64,000 nucleotides of DNA from an uncultured Moraxella sp. (GCA_943908425.1 CALTTC010000001.1:62001-126000), one strand, 5' to 3'; positions 16,734 through 26,523 are shown, numbered from the stretch's first letter. Made by a program: numbers and translations. The notes: generated from the sequence alone by a model not told the origin.

Positions 16734-18089
16734 ATGAAACTAAATAAGCTTGCTTTGGCAGTTATTGCCACTGTTGCGCCACTAGCAGCTACTGCTGGTG
16801 TTACTGTAACTCCAGTGCTACTAGGCTATCACTACACTGGTGAAGCCCACGACAAACAACGTGAAGTATTGACCACTGGTAAAGACCTAAGTGCTACTAT
16901 GGGTAACGCTGCTAATCTTAACCGCCCTGATAATGGCGGCGTCGCTCTAAAAAGTGATTTATACACTGGTGCCGCGCTAGGTATTGAATTAACGCCTTCT
17001 ACTCAATTGCAAGTGGAATATGGTCTAACTAACACTGACGCTCAAGCTTCTGATGCTTCTGCAGAAAACCCAAAAAATCGCTTTGATGCTGAGCAACAAA
17101 CTGTTAGCGGTAACTTCTTGATTGGTACAGAGCAGTTCTCTGGTTATTCTGACAGTAAATTCAAGCCTTACGTCTTAGTTGGTGCTGGTCAATCAAAAAT
17201 TAAAGTAGAAAACAAGCAAACTTACATCGCTGATGCCACTAATGGGCAAGGCGTTGTTACTGGTCAAACAGTCGTTGCTGGTACTGAAGTTGCTGAATCA
17301 AAAGACACTATCGGTAACCTAGGTTTAGGTGCTCGTTACTTAGTTAATGATGCTCTAGCATTGCGTGGTGAAGCGCGTGCCGTGCATAACTTTGACAACA
17401 AATGGTGGGAAGGTCTAGCTTTGGCTGGCGTAGAAGTTACTTTGGGTGGTCGTCTATCACCAACAGTACCTGTACCACCACAAGCCGAGCCACCTGCTTA
17501 TGTACCACCAGCAGTTGTGCCAGTTGTTCCTGTGAAGCCAGTAGTGGTTACTCCGCCACCTGTTATTGTTGAAACACAACCTGTTGTTGTAGACAGCGAT
17601 ATGGACGGTGTGATCGATGCATTAGATGCTTGCCCAGGTACTCCACGTAACGTTGTGGTAGATGCGCGTGGCTGCCCAGTGCAAGTGGAAGTTGAAGACC
17701 GCTTGAACATGGAATTGCGTGTGTTCTTTGACAATGATAAATCAGCGATTAAGCCACAATATCGTAGTGAAATCGCTCGTGTTGCCGAAGCTATGCGCGA
17801 GTTCCCGAATGCGACAGCAACCATTGAAGGTCACGCCTCAAAAACTGGCCCATCAGCACGTTACAACCAACGTCTGTCTGAGGCTCGTGCTAATGCTGTG
17901 AAATCAATGCTTTCTAACGAGTTTGGTGTTGCACCTAATCGCTTGACTGCTATTGGCTATGGTTATACTCGCCCAATCGCGCCAAACGATACTGAAGAAG
18001 GTCGTGCAATGAACCGTCGCGTTTATGCCTTGATTGAAGGTGCTAACGTACGCGTTGTTGATCAAACAACTGACATGGTTATTCGTTAA
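16734..18089 (+). CDS. ompA: OmpA-family outer membrane protein
   Basis: 451 residues from the ATG at 16734, behind TGGAGA. Signal peptide of about 21 residues (MKLNKLALAVIATVAPLAATA). Then an eight-stranded beta-barrel region (22-240), a proline and valine-rich hinge (about 248-295), a calcium-binding TSP3-like stretch DSDMDGVIDALDACPG, and a C-terminal OmpA peptidoglycan-binding domain (about 325-440) containing IEGHASKTGPSARYNQRLSEAR and NRRVYALIEG. It anchors the outer membrane to the wall. Codon use is visibly biased (CGT, GGT, CCA), unlike the neighbours, as in highly expressed genes. Confidence 0.95.
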   Translation: MKLNKLALAVIATVAPLAATAGVTVTPVLLGYHYTGEAHDKQREVLTTGKDLSATMGNAANLNRPDNGGVALKSDLYTGAALGIELTPSTQLQVEYGLTNTDAQASDASAENPKNRFDAEQQTVSGNFLIGTEQFSGYSDSKFKPYVLVGAGQSKIKVENKQTYIADATNGQGVVTGQTVVAGTEVAESKDTIGNLGLGARYLVNDALALRGEARAVHNFDNKWWEGLALAGVEVTLGGRLSPTVPVPPQAEPPAYVPPAVVPVVPVKPVVVTPPPVIVETQPVVVDSDMDGVIDALDACPGTPRNVVVDARGCPVQVEVEDRLNMELRVFFDNDKSAIKPQYRSEIARVAEAMREFPNATATIEGHASKTGPSARYNQRLSEARANAVKSMLSNEFGVAPNRLTAIGYGYTRPIAPNDTEEGRAMNRRVYALIEGANVRVVDQTTDMVIR

Positions 18090-18117
18090 TATTTAGCCAG
18101 TTGTGATAGTCTCAAAG

Positions 18118-18145
18118 ACCGCCTTGCTAGGCGGTTTTTGTTTTG
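18118..18145 (+). terminator. Rho-independent terminator of ompA
   Basis: ACCGCCT-TGCT-AGGCGGT (18118-18135) is a perfect 7-bp GC-rich stem with a four-base loop followed by TTTTGTTTT. Confidence 0.9.
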
Positions 18146-18219
18146 TATTTTGTTGTCCTAGCATAAACGCTAGGCTTGCAAACTGACTGTGTGAAAATAA
18201 GTCATTTTTTGTAAAAGTA

Positions 18220-18228
18220 TGTTATAAT
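18220..18228 (+). promoter_or_regulatory. Extended -10 promoter of typA
   Basis: TGT-TATAAT at 18220-18228 with no good -35, an extended -10 type promoter about 58 bp before the typA ATG. Confidence 0.55.
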
Positions 18229-18285
18229 AGGCGGCTGGCAATTATTTTTGATTGCCTAGCCTATTTTTTTGTTGATTGAGTATGT

Positions 18286-20130
18286 ATGTCAAATTCTATT
18301 AAAAATCTGCGTAATATCGCTATTATTGCCCACGTTGACCATGGTAAAACAACCCTTGTGGATAAATTATTACAACAATCTGGCGCATTGGGCGACCGTG
18401 CAGGTGAAGTTGAACGAGTAATGGATTCTAACGCTTTAGAGAGTGAGCGCGGTATTACTATCTTAGCTAAAAACACTGCGCTTAAATGGTTTGATAAGCG
18501 CACCGATACTGAGTATCGCATTAATATTGTGGATACCCCAGGGCACGCCGATTTTGGTGGTGAAGTAGAGCGCGTCTTATCGATGGTAGATTGCGTACTA
18601 TTGTTGGTGGATAGCCAAGAAGGTCCAATGCCACAAACGCGTTTTGTTACGCAAAAAGCCTTTGCGCGTGGCTTAAAACCGATTGTGGTCATCAATAAAG
18701 TGGACAAACCTGCTGCGCGCCCTGATTGGGTGATTGACCAAGTTTTTGATTTGTTTGATAATTTAAACGCCACCGATGAACAGCTGGATTTTCCGATTGT
18801 CTACGCCTCGGGCATTAACGGCATTGCAGGGCTTGAAGCGGATAAGCTTGCTAGCGATATGACCCCACTTTTTGAGACGATTGTTGATGTGGTAGAATCG
18901 CCAAACGTGGATGCTGACGGCGCGTTTCAAATGCAAATCTCAAGCCTTGATTACGACAACTATAAAGGCGTGATTGGTATTGGGCGCATTCAGCGCGGTG
19001 CTGTCAAGACCAATACCCCCGTGGTTGTCATTGATAAAGATGGCAAAAAACGCAATGGGCGGATTTTGACTATTATGGGCTATCACGGCTTGGAGCGGGT
19101 GGACGTAGATACTGCCCAAGCGGGTGATATTGTATGTATTACAGGGATTGATGGTTTAAATATCTCTGATACGCTATGCGACCCTAGTGAAGTTGAAGCG
19201 CTACCTGCTCTATCGGTGGATGAGCCAACCGTATCGATGACATTCCAGGTGAATGACTCGCCATTTGCAGGGCGCGAAGGCAAATTTGTCACCTCGCGCA
19301 ATTTACGTGAACGCCTAGAGCGTGAGCTGATTCATAATGTCGCATTGCGTGTTGAAGATACCGACAGTCCTGACAAGTTTAAGGTATCAGGACGTGGTGA
19401 GCTACACTTATCGGTATTGATTGAAAATATGCGCCGTGAAGGCTATGAGCTTGGCGTATCGCGCCCACAAGTGATTATCAAAGAAATTGATGGGGTGATG
19501 TGCGAGCCTTATGAAAATGTGACGTTTGATGTGGAGGAAGAGCATCAAGGGGCGGTGATGCAGGAGATGGGTAATCGCAAAGGCGAGCTGACCAATATGG
19601 AAGTGGACGGCAAAGGACGTATGCGTATTGAAGCGACCGTCCCTTCGCGTGGCTTGATTGGCTTTCGTTCGGCGTTTTTGACGATGACCTCAGGCACTGG
19701 GATTATGACCTCAAGTTTTTCGCATTATGGTGAAGTCAAAGGCGGAGCGATGTTAGGGCGTCAAAATGGTGTGCTGATTTCTATGGTAACTGGCACTTGT
19801 TTGGCGTATGCCTTGTACAGCTTGCAAGACCGTGGGCGCTTGTTTGCTAAGCCACAGCTGGAAGTGTATGAAGGGATGATTGTCGGTATCAATTCGCGTG
19901 GCGATGATATGGTGGTGAATCCAACCAAAGCCAAGCAATTAACCAATGTGCGTGCCTCTGGCACCGATGAAGCTTTAACCCTAACCCCTGCTTTAGAATA
20001 TACTTTAGAGCAAGCGTTAGAGTTTATTGAAGATGATGAGCTGGTAGAAGTTACGCCAAAATCCATTCGTATTCGTAAGCGTTATTTGACCGAAAACGAA
20101 CGTAAGCGCTTTGGGCGTAAAAAAGACTAA
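18286..20130 (+). CDS. typA: Ribosome-associated translational GTPase TypA/BipA
   Basis: 614 residues (E. coli BipA 607). Needed for 50S assembly at low temperature and for stress and virulence control in other species. GTPase motifs: AHVDHGKTT, DTPGHADFGGEVERVL, NKVDKPAARPDWV. The C-terminal domain contains MTSGTGIMTSSFSHYGEVKGG, and the tail is RKRYLTENERKRFGRKK. Monocistronic, between the ompA terminator and a small terminator at 20146. Confidence 0.97.
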   Translation: MSNSIKNLRNIAIIAHVDHGKTTLVDKLLQQSGALGDRAGEVERVMDSNALESERGITILAKNTALKWFDKRTDTEYRINIVDTPGHADFGGEVERVLSMVDCVLLLVDSQEGPMPQTRFVTQKAFARGLKPIVVINKVDKPAARPDWVIDQVFDLFDNLNATDEQLDFPIVYASGINGIAGLEADKLASDMTPLFETIVDVVESPNVDADGAFQMQISSLDYDNYKGVIGIGRIQRGAVKTNTPVVVIDKDGKKRNGRILTIMGYHGLERVDVDTAQAGDIVCITGIDGLNISDTLCDPSEVEALPALSVDEPTVSMTFQVNDSPFAGREGKFVTSRNLRERLERELIHNVALRVEDTDSPDKFKVSGRGELHLSVLIENMRREGYELGVSRPQVIIKEIDGVMCEPYENVTFDVEEEHQGAVMQEMGNRKGELTNMEVDGKGRMRIEATVPSRGLIGFRSAFLTMTSGTGIMTSSFSHYGEVKGGAMLGRQNGVLISMVTGTCLAYALYSLQDRGRLFAKPQLEVYEGMIVGINSRGDDMVVNPTKAKQLTNVRASGTDEALTLTPALEYTLEQALEFIEDDELVEVTPKSIRIRKRYLTENERKRFGRKKD

Positions 20131-20145
20131 CTTATCCATTAATTA

Positions 20146-20181
20146 ACAATAGCTATGGCAACTTGCGATAGCTATTTTTGT
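20146..20181 (+). terminator. Terminator of typA
   Basis: Two copies of the self-complementary 8-mer ATAGCTAT flank an 11-base loop and are followed by TTTTTGT. Confidence 0.65.
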
Positions 20182-20206
20182 GAGTAACCCGTTTAGAGGA
20201 TTAACA

Positions 20207-20639
20207 ATGAGTATTGTTCAAGAGTTTAAAGAATTTGCTATCAAAGGCAACGTGATGGATTTGGCGATTGGGGTGATTATGCGGAGCATTTGGCAAGATT
20301 ACTACCTCGCTTGTTGAGGACATCATTATGCCAATTATCGCCAAGATTATGGGCGGCGGTCTCGATTTTCAAAATATGTTCCTTGTTTTAGGGGAAGTGC
20401 CAGCGGGTACGCCATTGACCTATGACGCTCTAAAAGAAGCAGGGGTTGCCGTACTTGCCTATGGTAACTTTATCACCATTTTGATTAACTTTCTTATTTT
20501 GGCGATTATTGTGTTTATGCTGGTTAAGGCGATGAACAGACTGCGCCGTCAGTCAGAGGTTGCCGAGCCAGAAGCACCAGTTGCGCCAAGCGAGGATATT
20601 TTGTTATTGCGTGAGATTAGCGCCAAATTAGACAAATAA
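20207..20639 (+). pseudogene. mscL: Large-conductance mechanosensitive channel MscL, frameshifted
   Basis: The N-terminus is intact (MSIVQEFKEFAIKGNVMDLA, first helix of MscL) from the ATG at 20207 behind AGAGGA. It leaves frame at about 20279-20283, where the expected IIGGAFGK codons read ATTATGCGGAGC, two bases short. The frame stops at 20317. The remainder (from about 20284) continues in another frame through IMPIIAKIMGGG, the second helix and the cytoplasmic tail ending LREISAKLDK. MscL opens under osmotic downshock. As written the channel cannot be made. A 2-bp deletion or a sequencing error are equally possible. Confidence 0.85.
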
Positions 20640-20673
20640 AAAAAATCCAGCTAATATAGCTGGATTTTTATTG
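20640..20673. terminator. Bidirectional terminator between mscL and the convergent gene
   Basis: AAAAATCCAGCT and AGCTGGATTTTT pair around a short loop, with an A-run on one side and a T-run on the other, so it can serve both strands. Confidence 0.8.
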
Positions 20674-20680
20674 GTGGGTG

Positions 20681-21082
20681 TTAGTGGCTAATCACTACCG
20701 TGCCGTCAGTATTGATGATAATCTCTGAGGGCTGTTCCACCACAAAGCGCACTTGATTGGTATCGCTATTTTGGCTATTGATATAGTTATCATAAGCAGG
20801 GGTACAACCATTGCAACGTTTTAGGGCGTTCCAAGGTCCTTCTACCAACACTTCGTGGCTCTGCTCGGTGCTGTTAGAGGCAGCAGCAAAGGGGTAGCCA
20901 ACGACGTGCAAGGTTGTGCCAAGTACTGCACCCAAAAATTGTAGCGGTTTGCCGATGGTGATATCTGCCACCATGCTACCGTAAGTGGGTCCAAAATCTT
21001 GACTTTCATCAATCTCAATTGCTGCAAAGCTTGGGCTCACACAAGCGAAGCTTAGGGCAGCTGCCATTACCAAACGTTTCAT
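20681..21082 (-). CDS. Secreted periplasmic protein of unknown function
   Basis: 133 residues. The start is the ATG at 21082 behind AAGGA; an upstream frame extension has no signal peptide. Residues 1-22 (MKRLVMAAALSFACVSPSFA) form a clear Sec signal peptide. The mature part has a glycine-rich hydrophobic segment around residues 48-72 and a Cys pair, RCNGCTP. I do not recognise the family. It is monocistronic and convergent to mscL. Confidence 0.65.
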   Translation of the reverse strand: MKRLVMAAALSFACVSPSFAAIEIDESQDFGPTYGSMVADITIGKPLQFLGAVLGTTLHVVGYPFAAASNSTEQSHEVLVEGPWNALKRCNGCTPAYDNYINSQNSDTNQVRFVVEQPSEIIINTDGTVVISH

Positions 21083-21162
21083 TATCCATCCTTTAAAAAC
21101 CATTAAACAGTGCTTATTAAAGCAAGTTTATGCCAAATTAGCAAGTAAAACTTACAAATCTA

Positions 21163-21993
21163 TTATAGCATAGGCTGACAATGAGGGCAAAACACGCTTG
21201 CACGACCAGCGATTTTGGTATTTTCTAGGGGCAGATGACAGTTGGGGCAAGGCTTGCCGGCGCGCCCGTAGACGTTTAGCGTCTGCTGAAAATAGCCGTT
21301 TTTACCATCAGCCACCGTAAAATCACGCAAAGTGGAGCCACCAACGGTAATGGAGTGATTGAGCACCGCCTTAATGTGGGTGATAAGCGTCTTAAGCTCA
21401 GCTTTGCTTAACAGGTGCGCAGGCGTTTTGGGATGAATACGCGCCAAAAATAGACTTTCACTGGCGTAAATATTGCCCACGCCCACCACGATGGCTTGTT
21501 CCATAATCACCGCCTTGATTGGGCGAGTAATTGGGCGATTATCGCCTTTATTGCTTTGGTGAATTTTGTGGTATAAATAGTCGGCGTTAAATTCTGCGGT
21601 CAATGGCTCAATACCAAGCTTTGCCAAATAACGCAAGTTATCGTCCGCCCACGCAATAATGCCAAAACGGCGGGGATCGTGATAGTGTAAGGAGTAGTCG
21701 CCAAAATCTAGCACCACGTGGTCGTGCTTTCTTGGCGGTAGGTTTTCATATTGTCCAAGGCTACCAGACATCCCCAAATGCACCAAAAGCTTGAAAGTGC
21801 GCTCGTTTTTAAATTCTAAGAGCAGGTATTTGGCACGGCGGGTAACTTTCACAAATGTAGCGCCAATCAATGGCGATAAATCAGGAATAGGCTCACGCAA
21901 GCGGTGTCCAGAATACTGCACGCCTTGTACGCGAAGCCCAAGCAGTGGTGCAAGGCTTAGCTTTGTGGTCTCAACTTCAGGTAATTCGGGCAT
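21163..21993 (-). CDS. mutM: Formamidopyrimidine-DNA glycosylase (8-oxoguanine repair)
   Basis: 276 residues. Bifunctional glycosylase/AP lyase removing 8-oxoguanine and formamidopyrimidines. The N-terminus is MPELPEVETTKLSL, with Pro2 the catalytic nucleophile and Glu3 present. The helix-two-turn-helix holds VGNIYASESLFLARIHP. The C-terminal zinc finger is C-PNC...FCPHC near residues 250-275. All catalytic residues appear intact. Confidence 0.96.
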   Translation of the reverse strand: MPELPEVETTKLSLAPLLGLRVQGVQYSGHRLREPIPDLSPLIGATFVKVTRRAKYLLLEFKNERTFKLLVHLGMSGSLGQYENLPPRKHDHVVLDFGDYSLHYHDPRRFGIIAWADDNLRYLAKLGIEPLTAEFNADYLYHKIHQSNKGDNRPITRPIKAVIMEQAIVVGVGNIYASESLFLARIHPKTPAHLLSKAELKTLITHIKAVLNHSITVGGSTLRDFTVADGKNGYFQQTLNVYGRAGKPCPNCHLPLENTKIAGRASVFCPHCQPML

Positions 21994-22071
21994 AAGATGG
22001 CTAATAATAAAAAATAACTATATAGTGGCAATATCGCCCATTAAAAGGGACAAAAGCTTGTGCATGCGCAA

Positions 22072-24384
22072 CTAAATAGCACGACGGGCAACAATAACAC
22101 TCGGTTCTTGTTCAATCTTGGCAAGTAGCCGTGACAGATGAGCAAGACCTGCCACCTCAACGGCAAATTTCATGCGCGCAATATTGTCGTCGCTACTTAA
22201 GGTCTCGGCGCGATTGATATTGACTTTCTCTCTATCCAAGATGGCGGTCAAATCACGCAACAAACCACGGCGGTCGTAGGCTTCTATGCTAATCATCACA
22301 GGCTGATAACGCCCAAAATCCTCCTGCCATGTTGCCTTGATGGCGCGTTCTGGGCTTGCGCTAATTAACTTGTGGTATTCGTCACAATGCACGTTGTGGA
22401 TACTAACCCCGCTAGATAAGGTGATAAAGCCACCAATCGGCTCGCCGTGGACTGGTGTACAACAGCCTGCAAGGTGCAAGGCGACATTGTCTAAGCCATC
22501 TAAGGTAATTTTAAAGCTGTTGGTGCGCGTTGGCGTTTTGATAAAAATCGCCGTCTCGTCAGGGGATTCTTGCAAGAGCTTATCTTGCGCCATATTGGTG
22601 ATTTGGGTGAGACCAATCTCGCCCATCACGAGCCCAAGATAGAGCTCATCGGCGCTCACTTGCAATTTATCTAAAATATAGTCAAGGGGAATCTCGCCAA
22701 GCGATAGACGATGAAATTCTTTGGCAAGCAAGGCTTTGCCGGTCTCAATGTTTTTGTCGCGGTCTTGCTTATTAAACCATTGACGCAATTTGGTTTTGGC
22801 GCGGTTGGTGGTGATATAGCCCAAAGAATCAATCAGCCAATCACGGTTGGGTTCACGGGTGGCTTTGGTGATAATTTCTACTTGTTCGCCAGTTTTGGGC
22901 TGGTGGGTGAGTGGCACATAATGCCCATTGACCCGAGCCCCTTGCGCGCGGTTGCCAACTTCGGTATGCACGTGGTAAGCAAAGTCTAGAACGGTCGCCC
23001 CTTTGGGCAATTCAATGACATCACCATCACGGCTAAACAGATAAATACGCTTGTCGTTGGTAAAATCGGCGTCTTCAATGGTGGCGATATCACCGGCTAA
23101 TAGCTGACGCAGGGAGCTTAGTTTTTTATTTAAATAATCGTCTTTTTTGTCTTTGCCACCTTCTTTATAATTGACGTGCGAGCACATACCCAATTCTGCC
23201 TCAAAGTGCATTTGTAGGGTGCGGATTTGAATCTCTAAAGTGCGGTTTTCGGCAAGGACGACGGTGTGTAGCGACTTGTAGCCGTTTGGTTTGGGGCTTG
23301 TGATATAATCATCAAATTGCTCAGGGATATGTCGCCACAAGCTGTGTACAAGCCCTAAGGCGTAATAACATTCCGCATTGGTATTAACAAGTACACGAAT
23401 GGCGCGAATGTCGTATAATTGGTGAAACGACAAGTTTTTGGATTTCATTTTTTTCCAAATGGAATAAATGTGTTTCACGCGCCCTGATAGTTCGCCATAA
23501 ATCCCCGCCTCGTTTAAGGCGTTTTTGAGCTTGTCTTGCACCGCTAAGATATATGCCTCACGTTCGCTCCGTTTTTCTGCCAACAGCTTAGCAATGCGTT
23601 TATATTCTTCTGGTTCAAGATAACGAAACGCTAAATCTTCAAGCTCCCACTTTAATTGGGCAATACCCAAGCGATGGGCAAGGGGGGCATAGATGGTCAT
23701 CACCTCACGCGCCACGCGTTTTTGTCTGTCGCTATTGGCAAAATAGAGCTCGCGCATAGCAAAGGTACGTTCAGCAAGCTTAATCAGCACGGCGCGAACG
23801 TCATCGGTGGTGCTAATTAGCATACTATAAATGGTGGACAGATGTTCGCGAGCGTTATTGTGAAAATAATCCTCTAAGCGTTTGTTGCTTTCTATATGTT
23901 CAGACAGCTGTCCCATTGCTAGGGTATCGCTGACAAGCCGTGCCACGTCCGCGCCAAAGCTGTGGTCAATGGCGCTAAGGCTAGTTAGCTCAAGACGGCT
24001 ATAGCGATAGAGCATGGCGGCGGTTAAGGCGGTTTCATCTTGGAATAGATAGCTTAAAATATCGGCCATGCCGATGCCTGTAGCGTAAGCCCCTGAGCGT
24101 TTATCGCCTGTGCTATCGGTTTTGACAAATTGGACGGCGGCGGCAAGACTGGGTACACTCTCTGCCCCGATACGCTCAGCAACTTGGGCGAGCCAAGCGT
24201 CAATATCAATGGCGTGTATGTCTAGGGCGGTCAGTGGCTCCGAGCGGTCAAGTGCGCTATGTAGTTTTTGGGTGGCAAGCTGTTTTTTAAAATCGCTATT
24301 TAAAGCAAGGCTTGCGGTAAGGCTTGCACTGTCCACATAGGCTGCCCCTGCCAATAACGGCAAGCTGTCTCTGATTTGTACCAT
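22072..24384 (-). CDS. relA: GTP pyrophosphokinase RelA ((p)ppGpp synthetase I)
   Basis: 770 residues, using the ATG at 24384; a GTG one codon earlier is also possible. It makes (p)ppGpp on ribosomes carrying uncharged tRNA. Order: HD-type domain lacking the His-Asp pair (so no hydrolase, RelA rather than SpoT), synthetase domain with YDIRAIRVLV and YKSLHTVV (about residues 310-400), TGS domain with FSRDGDVIELPKGATVLDFA (about 455), zinc-finger/helical region, and a C-terminal ACT domain. Monocistronic. Confidence 0.93.
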   Translation of the reverse strand: MVQIRDSLPLLAGAAYVDSASLTASLALNSDFKKQLATQKLHSALDRSEPLTALDIHAIDIDAWLAQVAERIGAESVPSLAAAVQFVKTDSTGDKRSGAYATGIGMADILSYLFQDETALTAAMLYRYSRLELTSLSAIDHSFGADVARLVSDTLAMGQLSEHIESNKRLEDYFHNNAREHLSTIYSMLISTTDDVRAVLIKLAERTFAMRELYFANSDRQKRVAREVMTIYAPLAHRLGIAQLKWELEDLAFRYLEPEEYKRIAKLLAEKRSEREAYILAVQDKLKNALNEAGIYGELSGRVKHIYSIWKKMKSKNLSFHQLYDIRAIRVLVNTNAECYYALGLVHSLWRHIPEQFDDYITSPKPNGYKSLHTVVLAENRTLEIQIRTLQMHFEAELGMCSHVNYKEGGKDKKDDYLNKKLSSLRQLLAGDIATIEDADFTNDKRIYLFSRDGDVIELPKGATVLDFAYHVHTEVGNRAQGARVNGHYVPLTHQPKTGEQVEIITKATREPNRDWLIDSLGYITTNRAKTKLRQWFNKQDRDKNIETGKALLAKEFHRLSLGEIPLDYILDKLQVSADELYLGLVMGEIGLTQITNMAQDKLLQESPDETAIFIKTPTRTNSFKITLDGLDNVALHLAGCCTPVHGEPIGGFITLSSGVSIHNVHCDEYHKLISASPERAIKATWQEDFGRYQPVMISIEAYDRRGLLRDLTAILDREKVNINRAETLSSDDNIARMKFAVEVAGLAHLSRLLAKIEQEPSVIVARRAI

Positions 24385-24522
24385 CACTGTCCCTTATGCG
24401 AAATCCTAAAGCTTATGGCGTGACCATTATGGCATATTTTTTACTGATTGAATAGGTGAAAATTGCCCGCTTGGTTGCTATCTACCCACAGTTGTTTTGT
24501 ACGGGTTAATTTATTTAAAGAC

Positions 24523-24551
24523 TTGTTAGTTAATCCAAGGTATGTTACAAT
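24523..24551 (+). promoter_or_regulatory. Promoter of the DEAD-box helicase, far upstream
   Basis: TTGTTA (24523-24528), 17 bp, TACAAT (24546-24551), with TG at the extended -10 position. Transcription would start near 24558, leaving a leader of about 275 nt before the helicase ATG at 24832. Confidence 0.65.
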
Positions 24552-24557
24552 ACGTTT

Positions 24558-24831
24558 TTTCGCTCTTGATGACATCGCTGCGATTGTTATAAATCACTTA
24601 CCGCCAGTTACTGGTCTGTGCCGATTTATCCTCTATTGTTTGTAGTACCGCATTTTAGTTACCCCATACAATACGCTTATTGCCGCTGATGATTTTGTAG
24701 TTGTTTCCCTTTTTGTTATTTTGACAACGAAGAAACACGGCGACCCATTGTTTTGCACTCAAAATCCGTAAATCAAAGCTTGCTTTGGTCGTTAGTATCA
24801 TCGGTGCAATCCTTAAAATAAGTGAGTATTT
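24558..24831 (+). promoter_or_regulatory. Long 5' leader of the DEAD-box helicase mRNA
   Basis: The stretch between the predicted start site and the ATG holds no ORF worth calling. Long structured leaders that control translation or RNase E decay are typical of cold-shock mRNAs, including RNA helicases such as deaD. That this leader acts so is an inference from its length alone. Confidence 0.35.
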
Positions 24832-26466
24832 ATGTTAGAAACGATTAAAAGTATACCAGAGCAAAAGGCAACTGTAGCCAATGTTGCCCTAGACGATGCC
24901 ATAAGCTTTGCTGATTTAGGCTTAGCCAAGCCCATTTTGGAGTCGCTGGTCAAATCAGGCTACACCCACCCCACCCCTATCCAAGCAGGTGCTATTCCGC
25001 CTTCAATCGCTGGACGTGATTTATTGCTATCAGCGCAAACTGGTTCGGGCAAGACCGCAGCATTTGTGTTGCCAATTTTGCATAAAATTGCCGATAATAA
25101 CCTAGATGCCAGTAGCGTGCGCGCTGTTATTTTAACGCCGACACGTGAATTGGCAATGCAAGTACAAGACAGTGTGCGCAATTATAGCGGTAAATTAAAA
25201 GGCTTATTTAGTGTGCCACTTGTTGGCGGGGCGCCTTATAGTGGACAAATTCGCGCACTTAAAAAAGGCGTGCAAATCATTGTAGCAACCCCTGGGCGCT
25301 TTTTGGATCATTTAAATGATGGGCGCATTAACTTACAAGCGCTAGAGGTGTTGGTGTTAGATGAAGCTGACCGTATGCTAGATATGGGCTTTAGTGAAGA
25401 CATTAACCGTATCTTATCAGCAACGCCTGCCAATCGCCAAACGATTATGTCGTCAGCAACGTGGGATGGGCAAGTAGGTAAAATCGCTGAAAGCTTTACT
25501 AAAAATCCTGAGCGTATCAATATTAAAGTAGAATCGGCACACATTGATGAAAGTGTCTATTTTTGTGATGATTTTCGCCACAAAAACGCGCTGTTAGAAG
25601 AAATTTTAAATAATCCTGAAATCAGCCAAGCCATTATTTTTGCCTCAACCAAAATGAGCACCGAAAAATTGGCGGACGATTTACTGGACAAAGGCTACAA
25701 GGCGCGCTATCTCCACGGCGACCTACCACAAGGTAAGCGCAATCGTATTGTCGCTGATGTTAAAGCTGGCAAATGCCAATTTTTGGTCGCAACGGATGTC
25801 GCGGCGCGCGGTATTGACATTGCGACAATCAGCCACGTGATCAATTATGACTTGCCACGTCAAGCCGAAGATTATGTGCACCGTATCGGTCGCTCAGGGC
25901 GCGCTGGGCGTACTGGACAGGCGATTAATTTGTGTAGCGTGGATGACCGCAGTCAGTTTTTTGCCATTAACCGCTACCTAAAACGCCATATGAAAATTGT
26001 AACCATTGACGGCTTAGAGCCTAAGCGTGATTTTAGTGAGCGCGAATTTTTGGATGGCAAGCGCAAAGGTCGTGGTCGCCCAAAAAGCGGTGGACGCAGT
26101 GCAGGACGTAGCGACAGCCGTTTTGGGCGCGTACGTGACGGCGAAAGCCGTACAGCGGGGGCAACGCGCACACGCGATGAACGTCCCGGCGGGGCGGGGC
26201 GTGGACGTCCAGAAGCACGCCGTAGTTTTGCTAAAGACGCCAATCGTAGCGAGCGTCCAAGAGATGGCGAGCGCAGTAGTCGCCCACGCCGTGAATGGGA
26301 TAATGAGCGCCCAAAGCACGCCACAAGCCAAGCCAAAACGCCTGAAAAACGTGCTAATGCCCAAGGTTTTGCTGACCGCAAACGCCAAAAAGGTACGCAA
26401 GAAAGCGTCTTTAATACCGGCTTTAAAAAAGAGCATAAGCTCCCCCGCCGTTTTGGTAATGATTAA
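24832..26466 (+). CDS. DEAD-box ATP-dependent RNA helicase with Arg-rich tail
   Basis: 544 residues. Q motif HPTPIQAGAIP, motif I AQTGSGKTAAF, Ia PTRELAMQ, II DEAD at VLDEADRMLDMGF, III SAT, and VI HRIGRSGRAGRTG, all in residues 35-375. The remaining 150 residues are low-complexity and rich in Arg, Gly, Asp and Ser with RGR/GGR repeats that bind RNA, giving long spurious frames on both strands. Related to RhlE/DeaD/SrmB, which act in ribosome assembly and cold adaptation; I cannot choose between them. Followed by a strong terminator. Confidence 0.9.
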   Translation: MLETIKSIPEQKATVANVALDDAISFADLGLAKPILESLVKSGYTHPTPIQAGAIPPSIAGRDLLLSAQTGSGKTAAFVLPILHKIADNNLDASSVRAVILTPTRELAMQVQDSVRNYSGKLKGLFSVPLVGGAPYSGQIRALKKGVQIIVATPGRFLDHLNDGRINLQALEVLVLDEADRMLDMGFSEDINRILSATPANRQTIMSSATWDGQVGKIAESFTKNPERINIKVESAHIDESVYFCDDFRHKNALLEEILNNPEISQAIIFASTKMSTEKLADDLLDKGYKARYLHGDLPQGKRNRIVADVKAGKCQFLVATDVAARGIDIATISHVINYDLPRQAEDYVHRIGRSGRAGRTGQAINLCSVDDRSQFFAINRYLKRHMKIVTIDGLEPKRDFSEREFLDGKRKGRGRPKSGGRSAGRSDSRFGRVRDGESRTAGATRTRDERPGGAGRGRPEARRSFAKDANRSERPRDGERSSRPRREWDNERPKHATSQAKTPEKRANAQGFADRKRQKGTQESVFNTGFKKEHKLPRRFGND

Positions 26467-26478
26467 CTATCGTCTGTA

Positions 26479-26516
26479 AACAAAAAAGCACTTAATAATA
26501 AGTGCTTTTTTTATGG
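26479..26516. terminator. Bidirectional terminator
   Basis: AAAAAAGCACTTA and TAAGTGCTTTTTT form a perfect 13-bp stem around a four-base loop between convergent genes. Confidence 0.85.
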
Positions 26517-26523
26517 GTAAAAA

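Noticed and set aside
25974..26436. Long reverse and third-frame ORFs of 130-150 codons in the helicase tail
   Set aside because: They mirror the low-complexity Arg/Gly tail of the DEAD-box protein, have repetitive sequence and no ribosome site; the helicase frame is clearly the real one.
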